DNA from: Lucinisca nassula
Lineage: Eukaryota; Mollusca; Bivalvia; Lucinida; Lucinidae
DNA: 64,000 bases
NCBI GenBank assembly: GCA_963580285.1
Contig: OY757025.1
Span: 114,145,900-114,209,899 of the forward strand
Direction of reading: 5' to 3'
Part shown: in pieces, positions 21,784 to 33,748 of the stretch
How the letters are laid out: each line of letters starts with the position of its first letter
Position numbering within the stretch: the stretch's first letter is position 1
Position numbers and translations under genes: made by a program
Notes under the pieces: model-generated
Database searches by the model: none
What the model saw: the letters and a program-made list of their open reading frames with translations, nothing else
Told to the model about the DNA's origin: nothing

Positions 21784-21945
21784 TGTACAGTAAAATTCCT
21801 TTATTAAGACTGGGATTAAGACCAACTTTGAGACTGATCTTCTATAAAAAACAAAGGTACGGTGTGTGTACTCATTAGAATCGCCTCATCGAGGCGGCGA
21901 TGAGGCGATTCTAATGAGTGCACGCAACATATCGTTTTAAGATTA
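21784..21945. mobile_element. Family E left end joined to a family A hairpin
   Basis: TACAGTAAAATTCCTTTATT starts an E-type end. At 21860-21930 lies a GTGTACTCATTAGAATCGCC palindrome with a partly duplicated centre (CGAGGCGGCGATGAGGCG). Confidence 0.5.
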
Positions 21946-22014
21946 AAAAAAAAATCCATATATTTCAGAAAGGGATATAGTCTCAAGGGACTCCAGTATT
22001 TGTGATTAACGTCA

Positions 22015-22295
22015 CGCTTAACGTCCCCATCAACACCATACAGGTCATTTTGGAGACGTTGTTTTCAATTTTTGGGGACTTTTACCCGACATTGAGATGG
22101 AATGACATCTCAAGCCCTGCCGCCCAATGACACCAAAAGGGTTTATAAGCATGGACGGTCCGACTCGCACCGTTTTGCCCGAGCAGGCTTAGATCCTCTA
22201 AGCGGTTTACCAGTACTCGTGTGCGGCCGGATTCAGTTCTGCGTGGAAGCATCATGCAGCCCATTTATTTCTTCAAGCCCCGATGGGCGGGGGCG
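22015..22295 (-). mobile_element. S1 copy
   Basis: Typical minus-oriented S1 from AACGTCCCCATCAACACC to CCCCGATGGGCGGGGGCG. Confidence 0.72.
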
Positions 22296-22317
22296 GAAAG
22301 AAGAATAAACAAATTGT

Positions 22318-22480
22318 GTCAAAAGCACTCTACTCAGACACAGCACTCATTAACACGCCTTTGCAAATACATTGTAAACTTTACCCCCGAAAAACACTAA
22401 GAATTTACCGCGAAAAATTGTGATATTTTCTTATTTCTGCTCAAAATATATATTGTGGGTACTCGTTCGCACCGCCTGTT
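22318..22480. mobile_element. Half of a family A1 MITE
   Basis: One arm (AACACGCCTTTGCAAATACA to GGGTACTCGTTCGCACCGCC) is present and the opposite arm is missing after the palindrome centre. Confidence 0.55.
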
Positions 22481-22607
22481 TGAATTAACCAAGGTAAACG
22501 TCCTATCCGTGGTCGAGTTATCGAATTTCTCTGTATTTTTGACAAACGCACTATTAGAACAAAACATCCTCGTAGGTTTTGTCATTTTTATTATAATTAC
22601 AGTAAAA

Positions 22608-22807
22608 TTCCGCTAATTTAGAACACCAAAAATTAAGACTAATTCTGCTGTAAAAAGATTATTTAGTACGTTGCAGTTATTCTTCCTTTTTGTTTTCTGC
22701 ATACAGTGTCCTCTGGTTAGGGATCACCTTTGGGGCTGTTCAAAAGTGGTCTTTAAGACCACTTTTGAACAGTCACACAGATGGTCTTAAATAGGAATTT
22801 TACTGTA
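22608..22807. mobile_element. Family E MITE, TA-flanked
   Basis: Inverted ends CAGTAAAATTCC and GGAATTTTACTG are bounded by TA on both sides, as in Tc1/mariner-type insertions. The inner palindrome is AAAGTGGTCTT/AAGACCACTTT. Confidence 0.75.
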
Positions 22808-23164
22808 TATATTTCTTTCGTGTCCCCAAAATATTAAATGTTTGATGAAAACTTGTATTTTTCATCTACTTTTGCAACAAACGTATGTTATGAGTGTTCG
22901 CTGCGAATAAGTTAAGAAAATTACTCGTAATCAATGTTATTAAAGGCCTAGTTAAAAAGATACTGATTTCCTTGTAAAGACGTGTAAACCCCACTTTTTT
23001 CCGGATAAAGCTGATTTTACATAAGTATTCACTACACATTCTTGTTCATATGCTAAACCTCACAGTTTTGGAACATAAAAATTATAATGAGTGTTTTCTT
23101 TGCATAAAATAAATTCACTACTCCGAGTATAGATCGATAGAATATTATCCAATGATAATCCTTT
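22808..23164. other. No feature recognised
   Basis: AT-rich sequence without convincing coding frames or inverted repeats. Confidence 0.45.
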
Positions 23165-23400
23165 GTTTGCTATTGGACTCTTCCTTGCTATAAAGTCATG
23201 CATTTTGGACAAATCCATTTGTTATATCAGGGGTGTAAGGCCTATTTTTTTCGTTCTTATTCTGGTTTTGACGGAAAATTTTGTTAGCAAATAGTGCAGG
23301 CCCTGATCAAACGCCGCGTTCTGTGGCGTCTTGTCTGGGCCTACACTGTTTGCCAAGGTTCCCCTTTTAGGGGTTTCCCACCTACAATGGGGTAATCAGA
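23165..23400. mobile_element. Family B3 repeat with CGCCGC hairpin
   Basis: The hairpin spans about 23287-23354 (GCAAATAGTGCAGGCCCTGA to GGCCTACACTGTTTGC) and sits between GTTAG and CAAGGTTCCCC. It is the hairpin-bearing counterpart of 19845-19977. Confidence 0.65.
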
Positions 23401-24033
23401 GTCAATGTAAAAAAAGTTTGAAGCAAAATTAATATAGGAATGAAAGAAAAGAAAATTACTTTTTCGGTCATAAACGGCATTAATCTAAAATAAGTAACAC
23501 AAAGAGTTCCGATACGTCTATTCATTGTAAGTTTAACAAAAATCTGTGTGGTTTAAGCAAACAGTGAAGATACGAATCATTCGCCGGGTTCTGCAGCGTC
23601 TGATCTGAATTGTGTCCACTTTAAGAATTATTGATCTAACTTACTCATTATTCATTATTGCATTAAAATCTTTTACGTGTAGTTTTATCAGTTAGTGTGA
23701 AATTCACTTCATTCATTGAGCACCCGTCCTTCACCACACTTTTAAACCCATTCAAAAACAAATCTGATTTCCATTTATACATTTATTTATGTAAACTAGA
23801 AAATTAAATATAATGGGCATTACGTCTTTTAACTGTTTCGTCTTTGAAGAGACCCCGAAGGACAAACTGGTGTTTTATGTACTCGAAGTCAGGTCAACTT
23901 TAATTTATTGAGTTTTAGCAAACGCCCATGTTCATTTTTAATTGAAAAAGAAAAAAACATATATAGATCAGATGCCGCGTTCTGTGGTGACTTATGTAGG
24001 TCTACACTTTTTACAAACGTCCCTTTGAATCGA
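23401..24033. repeat. Eroded B hairpins in otherwise unassigned sequence
   Basis: Faded hairpin halves lie at 23556-23620 (AAGCAAACAGTGAAGATAC) and 23965-24015 (GATGCCGCGTTCTGTGG). Nothing else is recognised. Confidence 0.4.
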
Positions 24034-27000
24034 ATGCCCGGCTTTCGTGCATGATAATTATGGAATGCATGGCTTTCATATATGATGATTATGGAATGCA
24101 TGGTTTTCATGTAATATGATAATGGAATGCATGGCTTTCATGCATGATGATTATGGAATGCATTGCTTTCATGTATATTAATTATGGAATGCATGTCTTT
24201 CATACATGATGATTATGGAATGCATGGCTTTCATGCATGATGATTATGGAATACATGGCTTTCATGTATGATAAATATGGAATGGATGGCATTCATACAT
24301 AATGATTATGGAATACATGGCTTTCATGCATGATGATTATGGAATACATGGCTTTCATGTATGATGATTATGGAATGCTCTGCTTTCATGTATGATGATT
24401 ATGGAATGCATTGCTTTCATGTATGATAATTATGGAATGCATGGCATTCATACATGATGATTATGGAATGCATGGCTTTCATACATGATAATAATGGAAT
24501 GCATGGCTTCCATGCATGATGATTATGGAATACATGCTTTCATGTATGATGATTATGGAATGCTCAGCTTTCATGTATGATAATTATAGAATGCATGACT
24601 TTCATGTATGATGATTATGGAATGCATGGCTTTCCTGCATGATAATTATGGAATGCATGGCTTTCATGCATGATGATTATGGAATGCTCGGCTTTCATGT
24701 ATGCTGATTATGGAATGCATTGCTTTCATGTATGATAATTTTGGAATGCACGACTTTCATGCATGAACATTACGGAATACATGGCTTTCATGTATGATGA
24801 TTATGGAATGCATGGCTTTCATGTATGATGATTATGGAATGCATTGCTTTCATGTATGATAATTATGGAATGCACTACTTTCATGCATGATGATTATGGA
24901 ATGCATGGCTTTCATGCATGATAATTATGGAATGCATGGCTTTCATGTATGATAATTATGGAATGCACGACTTTCAAGTATGATGATTATGGAATGCATG
25001 GCTTTATGCATGATAACTATAGAATGCACGACTTTCATGCATGATTATTATGGAATGCACGACTTTCATGCATGAAAATTATGGAATACATGGCTTTTAT
25101 GTATGATGATTATGGAATGCATTGCTTTCATGTATGATGATTATGGAATGCATAGCTTTCACGTATGATGAATATGGAATGCATTGCTTTCATGTATGAT
25201 AATTATGGAATGCACGACTTTCATGCATGACGATTATGGAATGCTTGGCTTTAATGCATGATAATTATGGAATGCATGGCTTTAATGTTTGATAATTATG
25301 GAATGCACGACTTCCATGCATGACGATTATGGAATGCTCGGCTTTCATGCATGATAATTATGAAATGCACGATTTTCATCCATGATAATTATGGAATGCA
25401 TTGCTTTCATGCATGATTATGGAATGCACGGCTTTCATGTCTAATGATTGTGGAAAGCATTGATTTCATGTATGATAATTATGGAATGCATGGCATGGTA
25501 CATGATGATTATGGAATGCATGACTTTCATGCATGGTGATTATGGAATGCATGACTTTCATGCATGATAATTATGGAATGCATGGCTTTCATGTATGATA
25601 ATTATGGAATGTTCGGCTTTCATGCATGATAATTTTGGAATGCATGTCTTTCATGCATGATGATTATGGAATGCATGGCTTTCAAACATGATGATTATGG
25701 AATGCGCAGCTTTCATGCATGATGATTATAGAATGCATGGCTTTGATGCATGATAGTCATGGAATGCATGGTTTTCATGCTTGATGATTATGGAATGCAT
25801 GGCGTTTGTGCATGATAATTATGGATGCACGGCTTTCATGAATTATGCTTATAGAATGCATGGCTTTGATGCATGATAATTATGGAATGCATGACTTTTA
25901 TGAATGATGATTGTGGAATGTATGGTTTTCATGCATGATGATTATGGAATGCATGGCCTTCATGTATGATAATTATATATGCATGGATTTGATGCATGAT
26001 TATTATGGAATCCATGGCTTTCATGCATTATGATTATGGAATGCATGGCTTTCATGCATGATAATTATGGAATGCATGGCTTAAATGCATGATAATTATG
26101 GAATGCATGGCTTTGATGCATGATAATTATGGAATGCATTTTTTTCATGCATGATGATTATAGAGTGCATGGCTTTCATGCATGATATATATCGAATGCA
26201 TGGATTTCATGCATGATGATTATAGAATGCATGACTCTCATGCAAGATGATTATGGAGTGCATGGCTTTCATGTATGATAATTATGGAATGCATGGCATT
26301 CATACATAATGATTATGGAATACATGGTTTTCGTGCATGATGATTATGGAATGCATGGCTTTCATGCATGATGATTATGGAATACATGGCTTTCATGTCT
26401 GATGATTATGGAATGCTCAGCTTTCGTGTATGATGACAATGGAATGCAATGGCTTTCATGTATGATAATTATGGAATGCATGGCATTCATTCATGATGAT
26501 TATGGGATGCATGGCTTTCATACATGATGATTATTGAATTAATGGCTTTCATGCATGATGATTATGGAATGCATGGCTTTCCTGCATGATGATTATTGTA
26601 TACATGCTTTCATGTATGATGATTATAGAATGCACGACTTTCATGGATGACGATTATGGAATGCTCGGCTTTGATGCATGATAATTATGGAATGCATGGC
26701 TTTCATGTATGATAATTATGGAATGCACGACTTTCATGCATGACGATTATGGAATGCTCGGCTTTAAAGCATGATAATTATGGAATGCACGACTTTCTTC
26801 CATGATAATTATGGAATGCATTGCTTTCATGCATGATTATGGCATGCACGGCTTTCATGTGTGATGAATGCTTTCATGTATGATAATTATAAAAATGCAT
26901 GGCTTTCATACATGATGATAATGGAATGCATGGCTTTCATGCATGGTGATTATGGAATGCATGACTTTCATGCATGATCATTATGGAATACATGGCTTTC

Positions 27001-28711
27001 ATGTATGATAATTATGGAATGCTCAGCTTTCATGTATGATGATTATGGAATGCATTGCTTTCATGTATGATAATTATGGAATACATGGCATTCATTCATG
27101 ATGATTATGGAATGCATGGCTTTCATACATGATGATTATGGAATGCATGGATTTCATGCATGATGATTATGGAATGCATGGCTTTACTGCATGATGATTA
27201 TTGAATACATGCTTTCGTGTATGATGATTATGGAATGCACGACTTTCATGGATGACGATTATGGAATGCTCGGCTTTGATGCATGATAATTATGGAATGC
27301 TTGGCTTTCATGTATGATAATTATGGAATGCACGACTTTCATGCATGACGATTATGGAATGCTCGGCTTTAAAGCATGATAATTATGGAATGCACGACTT
27401 TCATCCATGATAATTATGGAATGCATTGCTTTCATGCATGATTATGGAATGCACGGCTTTCATGTGTGATAATTGTGAAAAGCATTGCTTTCATGTATGA
27501 TAATTATGGAATGCATGGCTTTCATACATGATGATTATGGAATGCATGGCTTTCATGCATGGTGATAATGGAATGCATGACTTTCATGCATGATAATTAT
27601 GGAATGCATGGCTTTCATGAATGATAATTATGGAATGCATGGCTTTCATGCATGATGATTATTGAATGTTCGGCTTTCATGCATGATAATTTTGGAATGC
27701 ATGTCTTTCATGCATGATGCTTATGGAATGCATGGCTTTCATGCATGATGATTATGGAATGCGCAGCTTTCATGCATGATGATAACAGAATGCATGGCTT
27801 TGATGCATGATAGTCGTGGAATGCATGGTTTTCATGCATGATGATTATGGAATGCATGACTTTTATGCATGATAATTATGGAGTACACGGCTTTCATACA
27901 TGATGATTATAGAATGCATGGCTTTTATGCATGATAATTATGGAATGCATGACTTTTATTAATGATGATTGTGGAATGCATGGCTTTCATGCATGATGAT
28001 TATGGAATGCATGGCTTTCATGTATGATAATTATAGAATGCATGGATTTGATGCATGATAATTATGGAATCCATGGCTTTCATGCATGATGATTATGGAA
28101 TGCATGGCTTTCATGCATGATAATTATGGAATGCATGGCTTAAATGCATGATAATTATGGAAAGCATGGCTTTGATGCATGATGATTATGGAATGCATGG
28201 CTTTAATGCATGAAGATTATAGAGTGCATGGCTTTCATGCATGATAATTATGGAATGCATGGATTTCATGCATGATGATTATAGAATGCATGGCTCTCAT
28301 GCATGATGATTATGGAATGCTAGCTTTCATGCATGATAATTATGGAATGCATTGCTTTCATGCATGATAATTATGGAATGCATGGCTTTAATGCATGACA
28401 TTGATGGAAAGCATGGCTTTCATGCATGATAATTATGGAATGCATGGCTTAAATGCATGATAATTATGGAAAGCATGGCTTTGATGCATAATGATTATGG
28501 GATGCATGGCTTTCAAGCATTATGATTATAGAGTGCATGGCTTTCATGCATGATAACTTTGGAATGCATGGATTTCATGCATGATGATTATAGAATGCAT
28601 GGCTCTCATGCATGATGATTATGGAATGCATGGCTTTCATGCATGACAATTATGGAAAGCATGGCTTTCATGCATGATAATTATGGAATGCATTGCTTTC
28701 ATGCATGATGA
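24034..28711. repeat. 31-bp minisatellite array with higher-order repeats
   Basis: About 150 head-to-tail copies of a 31-bp unit with consensus parts TGATTATGGAATGCATGG and CTTTCATGCATGA fill 4.68 kb. Each unit contains the overlapping palindrome ATGCAT twice. Variant units (for example CGACTTTC, TGCTCGG, and a short CATGCATGATTATGG form) recur in the same order at 26801 and 27406 (605 bp apart), and a third match lies at 25381 (1420 bp earlier), so blocks of many units have been duplicated. No long frame exists. Confidence 0.95.
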
Positions 28712-29134
28712 ATCCAGGATAAAATTCTACATCAGAACAGTCGACTCAGATCAGCATCTGCCAACAAGTATATCGGTTCGAAACCTTAAAGATACTCCAA
28801 GGGCTTTTAGCTGAGTTAGTCCGTATTACCGTAATGATCCTAAATACTCGGACTGATAGCCTTAAGCAAACAATGCAGTCCCAGATCAGAGGAGAAGTCT
28901 AATCAGGTTCTACACTAGTTGCGATTCGGTCTGCACCTTTTGGACCTCTTGTTGGATCGTGAAACAAATTTGTTAAATTTTGGGAGAATTACAGCAAGTT
29001 TTTAACGTTTCCGAACTTTTAGAATTCGTCGTATGCCTAATAAACCATACGACGCAAAAAATACCATCAACCCATAAAATGCAAATCACGACAATTGTCG
29101 TCTGCCAGTTGCCTTAAAAACCGCTTAGTGATAG
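28712..29134. mobile_element. Family B4 repeat, eroded, plus a small palindrome
   Basis: GCAAACAATGCAGTCCCAGATC starts a decayed hairpin (about 28863-28922). It is followed by CTGCACCTTTTGGACCTC as at 59563. The flank GTCGTATGCC-TAATAAACC-ATACGAC is a palindrome at about 29028-29053. Confidence 0.5.
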
Positions 29135-29460
29135 TAAAGTGGGCATTACATTACGAGCGGAAGACGCCTATACAAATGCATGTACATTTTAAATTTTTCG
29201 GTCGGAAAAACGAAAATTTTAACATGAAAAATTGTGATATTTTTCTTATTTCTGCTCAAAATATAGATTGTGGGGACACGTTAGAACCGCCTCATCGAGG
29301 TGGTTCTAACGAGTACCCACAATCTATAATTAAGGGCAGAAATAAGAAAAATAAGGTTTACCCATGTAAACCCCAATTTTACTATATGTATATAAATAGG
29401 TTCAAGGCCGTCAGATTTATACAGGCGTATTTTCGTGACATCAGCAATATAATTCAGATT
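29135..29460. mobile_element. Family A1 MITE
   Basis: The ends read AGACGCCTATACAAATGCAT and ATACAGGCGTATTTTCGTGA. The core palindrome is at about 29272-29323 (GTTAGAACCGCCTC and complement with one mismatch). Confidence 0.72.
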
Positions 29461-29848
29461 CACTAAGTAACTCTGGGTCGATTGACAATCGGCTCCAAAG
29501 TGCATTACGTAGCACATGTCATGAATCCTGCCAACATGCTAAGATTTTTTTTTTTGGCAATACATGTTTATGTTATGTAATATCATCAATGTATCAAAAT
29601 TCATGACTAACAGCATGAATAGATAAATTGAGTGACACTAAATGGATTTAACAGATGATTTGAACTATAAACACCTATATACTTTAATATGTTCTAGACC
29701 TAACCCTTTTCCCATAAAATTGGCTCAAAACATTATGGTGCATGCAGCACATCAAAGATAATGCAATCTTTAATGGCTCTAAAAAAGGGGTATTTTTCTG
29801 CTGAAAATTTGTGATATTAAAGTGGTTCAGTACAATAATCCTTTAACC
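29461..29848. other. No feature recognised
   Basis: AT-rich sequence. It carries a GGGTCGATTGACAATCGGCT palindrome fragment at 29473 and a T run near 29548. Confidence 0.4.
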
Positions 29849-29891
29849 TTTATCCTGCTGAATAAATTGATTTTGTCACACCTAATTCTAT

Positions 29892-30453
29892 GGCCCCCGC
29901 CAACCGGGGCTTGGAGAAATAGATTGGGCTGCATGATGCTTCCACGCTGAAAACGACTGGTAAACTACTTGGAAGGTCTAAGCCCGCCAAGGCGAAGTTG
30001 TGCGTGTAGGACCGTCCATGCTTTGATCTGATTGAGTTGAGGTTTTACGTCACCGTCAACACTTTTTAGTTAATTTTGGAGACGTTGATTCCGATTTTGT
30101 GGGACGTTTACCCGACATTGAGATGAAATGACATCTCAAGGCCTAACGCCCATAGAAACAGCTTGGGTTAAAGGAGGATCCGACTCGCATCGTTTTTCCT
30201 TGGCAGACTAAGACCTAAGTTGTTTATCAGTACTCAAGTTCGATCGGTTTCTGTTCTGTGCGGAAGCAACATGCAGCCCAATCTATTTCAACAAGCCCCG
30301 ACTGGCGGGGGCGCAAGGACTGTCCTATTGGTTTCATCGGGTGGCAGGGCTTGAGCTGCCATTTCATCTCAGTGTCTGGTAAAAGTCACACAAAAAAGGA
30401 AGCATCATCATCTCCAAAATGACCTGAGGATTGTTGACGGGGATTCAAACAAA
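29892..30453 (+). mobile_element. S1 copy split by a second S1
   Basis: The head half lies at 29892-30021 (to GGACCGTCCATGC) and the tail half at about 30311-30453 (from CCTATTGGTTTCATCGGG). Together they make one S1. Confidence 0.65.
30024..30308 (-). mobile_element. S1 inserted in opposite orientation within S1
   Basis: It runs from TTGAGTTGAGGTTTTACGTC to CCCCGACTGGCGGGGGCGC, breaking the surrounding S1. A B2 end fragment (TTTATCCTGCTGAATAAATT) lies just upstream at 29853. Confidence 0.68.
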
Positions 30454-30489
30454 CTTAAACACCCCTTTCTAACTATCAACCAATCAAAG

Positions 30490-30823
30490 TACAGTAGAAC
30501 TTCGATGGCTCGTACCGTGGCTGTGTCGAACACATTCTCGAGCCCCTAGCAAAATCCTCTACATAAGAAATAGTGGGGGATATTTAAGGAGATTTTAGTC
30601 TTTTATCTTGCAAATGTATGTTGTGTGTACTCATTAGAATCGCCTCGATGAGGCGATTCTAATGAGTACACACAGCATACATTTTCATTATAGAACACCG
30701 AAAAGATGTCCAAAAGTATCTCGTTATTCCTCCTGACAGTAGCCCTCAGTGGCTCGAACTACCCCTGTCTCAAACAAATTGCCATGGTCCCAAAGGGATT
30801 CGAGCCACCGAAGTTCTACTGTA
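30490..30823. mobile_element. Family A2 MITE, TA-flanked
   Basis: Inverted ends CAGTAGAACTTCGATGGCTC and its complement are bounded by TA. The perfect central palindrome (30623-30673) carries the A tip in its GAATCGCCTC form. Confidence 0.82.
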
Positions 30824-30898
30824 CTTGATATTAATAAATCTATTCGTTCAAAAACTACATGAAAGAGTAAGCTCTAACCATCTGTTCTGGATCTGCAT

Positions 30899-31249
30899 TA
30901 CAGTCAAACTTCGATGACTCGAACTCCTTTGGGACCACGAAAATATGTTCGAGACAGGAGTAGTTCGAGCCACTTAGAGTTACTGTCAGGAGGCATAAAG
31001 AGATCCTGTTTTACATCTTTTCGGTGTTCTATTATGAAAGTGTATGCTGTGTGTACTCATTAGAATCGCCTCATCGAGGCGATTCTAATGAGTACACACA
31101 GCATAAATTTGCAAGTACAAAAGGCGAAAATCTCTTAAATTATCCCCACTATTTCTTATGTACAGGACTTTTCTAGGGGCTCAAACATGGGTTCGACTCA
31201 GCCATGGTAAACGAGCCATCGGTGTTCGAGCCATCGAAGTTCTACTGTA
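30899..31249. mobile_element. Family A2 MITE, inverted relative to its neighbour
   Basis: TA-flanked. Its left arm matches the right arm of the previous element, and vice versa. The ~75-bp flank (ending CTGTTCTGGATCTGCATTA) occurs after both elements, so the segment was duplicated in tandem. Confidence 0.8.
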
Positions 31250-31385
31250 TTAATAAATATATTCCTTCAAAAACTACATGAAAGAGCAAGCTCTAACCAT
31301 CTGTTCTGGATCTGCATTATTTGCAAAGTCAGAAAGATGAGGATTAACCCAGATATGATAATGAAATCGTCCACCTCTTAAAGTT

Positions 31386-31590
31386 TGGAGAAGTCCATCT
31401 CAAATAATAGGGGTGTCAGGTTTGATTTCTTTGCAGTAAATTTTACAAAAATGTATGCTTTTTAAGCAAACAGTGTAGACCCAGATCAGACGCCGCGTTC
31501 AGCGGCGTCTGATCTGGGTCTACACTGTTTGCCAATGTCCCATTATTTGGACGCTAGGCATATATGGGTTACACAAAAATACATTTCTTC
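31386..31590. mobile_element. Family B repeat with near-perfect CGCCGC hairpin
   Basis: The hairpin at 31466-31532 pairs almost without mismatch over ~31 bp per arm. The left flank contains GGGGTGTCAGGTTTGATTTC, typical of B3. Confidence 0.72.
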
Positions 31591-31595
31591 AAACA

Positions 31596-31700
31596 CTCAT
31601 AATGTGCACTATACCGGTTAACCGCTTAAGTAGAAGTCTGCCAACTGACCGGCTCATAAATGACCTAAATAGTGTTGACTGGGCCATTAAACTTTAATAC
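31596..31700 (+). mobile_element. S4 3' fragment
   Basis: CCGGTTAACCGCTTAAGTAG and ATAGTGTTGACTGGGCCATT are the S4 body and tail. The tRNA head is absent. Confidence 0.6.
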
Positions 31701-31912
31701 AAGTTCACAAAAAATATATTTCTTCAAACACTCACATATATCAGTTGGTAATGCTCTTTTCTTATGAGAAACTGTTCCATCATTTTTGTGAAGGTCAATA
31801 TAAATCTTCCTATAGAAAGTAATATAAAGATGAAATATCCTTTAATTCCAATCCACAGCATACACACTATACGAGTATAGGAGCAGGAACCAATTGGTCC
31901 TGCAACGCTCAC

Positions 31913-31964
31913 CTGAGACCGGAGACTGATCAAAGCACTGATAACACCGGTAGGATGATTCTCC
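31913..31964 (-). CDS. Candidate small exon with Ly6/three-finger-like start
   Basis: On the minus strand a pyrimidine-rich acceptor (ACTTTTTTTCC...GCTCAG, AG at 31965-31966) is followed by 52 bases reading GESSYRCYQCFDQSPVS, then a strong donor (CTCAG|GTGAGC, GT at 31911-31912). The YxCYxC pattern is how mature Ly6/uPAR three-finger domains usually begin, and such genes do have an exon boundary soon after. However, only two cysteines are visible, the exon is very short, and no signal-peptide exon was found nearby. This could be a chance match. Confidence 0.25.
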
Positions 31965-32126
31965 CTGAGCGTTGGTCGGAAAAAAAGTCCTTAACTTCGA
32001 TAGACAGTTTCGCTTAGCACTCTGGGAAAACCACAGCAGACGACATTTAGATATTTCTCTTATTTTTCCCCAGAAAACAGATGTTACGTATGAATCAAAT
32101 GTCAAAACCTGTTTAAACAGATGTTA

Positions 32127-32790
32127 ATTGCACGCGGTCGGGTCATGCCTCAGATTCTATGACGGTTCCAGTGCAAAGGCTTACTGAGAATTAAAGAGAA
32201 TTTAATTGTATGTAATGTTGGTTGGTGCCTGATGTTCTGTCTCTGGCCGGGCCCATCTGAGTCTAACTATTGGTTTTCTTTTGTTCCAGCATCTCAGTGG
32301 TTTCTAGCTGTCGAGTCTTCATCGTTGTTTCATATCTGTGTTTGTTTGATTTTTGCCTTCTCGGAGTTGTTGCACTGATGAGTTAGGAGGCCTTCATGCG
32401 GACTGAAGAAATTATGTGTCTAAATCGCGACGGAAGTAAGGGCGAGGACTGCGGCCGCGTAAAGTCGATTTAAGCACCCCCCCCCCCCCCCCCCAACACA
32501 CACACACACCTACCCCCACCCCAAGTGAAATTCGTTTCACTGACCGTTCCAAGGCGATTATTCTGTGGCGGATTATTTTTTATGGTTTGTCTTTGAGTGT
32601 GTGTATCGCTTATATTATTTTGTTTTGGATAGCCAATTGCGCATTTGTGGGAAATAATTGTTCTTTTGGCTTTCCGCTATTGAGGTTTCCATTAGGGTGT
32701 AGTTATTTCATGTTTGTGCTTCTTTCCATTTTGTGTCTCTGATGGGAGCTGTGGGTTAATTGTATCGATTCCTGATCATTGCCTTCACTT
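32127..32790 (+). repeat. Retroelement 3' region U, plus copy
   Basis: It reads CACGCGGTCGGGTCATGCCT through ATTGTATCGATTCCTGATCA. It is the inverted counterpart of 33190-33805 and is related to 44700-45245 and 6690-7350. It contains a poly-C run (about 32477-32494) followed by (AC)n. Confidence 0.65.
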
Positions 32791-33010
32791 CTAGTTTTAA
32801 CATTTTATACAAATCGTCTCCACTAGAGACAATTTGCATGAAACGACAAAACCTGTTTAAACAGATTTTAACATTTTATACAAATTGTCTCTATTGGAGA
32901 CAATTTGCATGGAATGTCCAAACCTTTTTCCAAGGGGAAAATATCGCCAATGTGTCCTCTGCTGAATTAGCCTACAGAAGGGTAAATGTTAAAGCGTTCT
33001 TGTAGACCCA
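32791..33010. repeat. 70-bp repeat in two copies, each with a short palindrome
   Basis: TTTTAACATTTTATACAAAT begins at 32796 and again near 32866. Each copy contains a GTCTC-N-GAGAC palindrome within CAAATTGTCTC..GAGACAATTTG. Confidence 0.6.
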
Positions 33011-33059
33011 TAGCTGAGCAAAGTTTGAACCCTTATTTAGCTGAACACGTCGACACTTG

Positions 33060-33140
33060 TACCTTTGTAAATAGTGCAGATCCAGATCAGATTACTTCTG
33101 AAGAAGCCATCTGATCAGGGGCTACAATGTCATGCAGTTT
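33060..33140. repeat. Family B hairpin (TGGCTTC-type tip)
   Basis: AAATAGTGCAGATCCAGATC pairs with GATCAGGGGCTACAATG, with some mismatches. The tip contains ACTTCTGAAGAAGCC. Confidence 0.5.
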
Positions 33141-33189
33141 ATGATTTGAACAATTAAAGTATATCAAATAATTTGTTCTTGCACACCTC

Positions 33190-33748
33190 ATAATGAAATC
33201 CTGGACTCAAAACAGCAGTGAAGGCAATGATCAGGAATCGATACAATTAACCCACAGTTCCCATCAGAGACACCAAAGGGAAAGAAACATAAACATGAAA
33301 CAACAGGCCCTAATGGAAACATCAAAAGCGGAAAGCCAAAAGGACAGTTACTTTCCCACAAAATGGCCAATAGACTATCCAAAATAAAATAATATAAGCG
33401 ACACAAACACCCAAAGACAAACCATAACAAAAATAAACCGCGACAGAAGAACCGCCTTGGAACGGTCAGCGGAAACGAATTCCACTAGGGGGCTCAAATC
33501 GAATTTACGTGGCAACAATCCTCGCCCTTACTTCCGTCGAGATTAAGACAAATAATTTGTTCAGTCCGCATGAAGGCCTCCTAACTCATAAGTGCAACAT
33601 CTCCGTGAACACAAAAATCAAACAACCACAGAGATGAAACAACGGTGAGGACTCGACAGCAAAAAACCACTGAAATGCTCGAGCAAAAGAAAACCAACAG
33701 TTAGACTCGGATGGGCCCAGAGACAGAGCAACCAACCAACATAAGCCT
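33190..33748 (-). repeat. Retroelement 3' untranslated region U, minus copy
   Basis: It follows directly on the minus strand after the frame at 33749-34081 and matches the plus copy at 32127-32790 block by block. The two make an inverted repeat with arms of ~600-680 bp. Confidence 0.6.

Noticed and set aside
24034..28711. CRISPR-like array
   Set aside because: Units abut head to tail with no unique spacers, and the genome is eukaryotic. It is a minisatellite.
29095..29466. 123-residue plus-strand frame
   Set aside because: It crosses the whole A1 MITE palindrome (LISAQNIDC recurs in other A1 copies).
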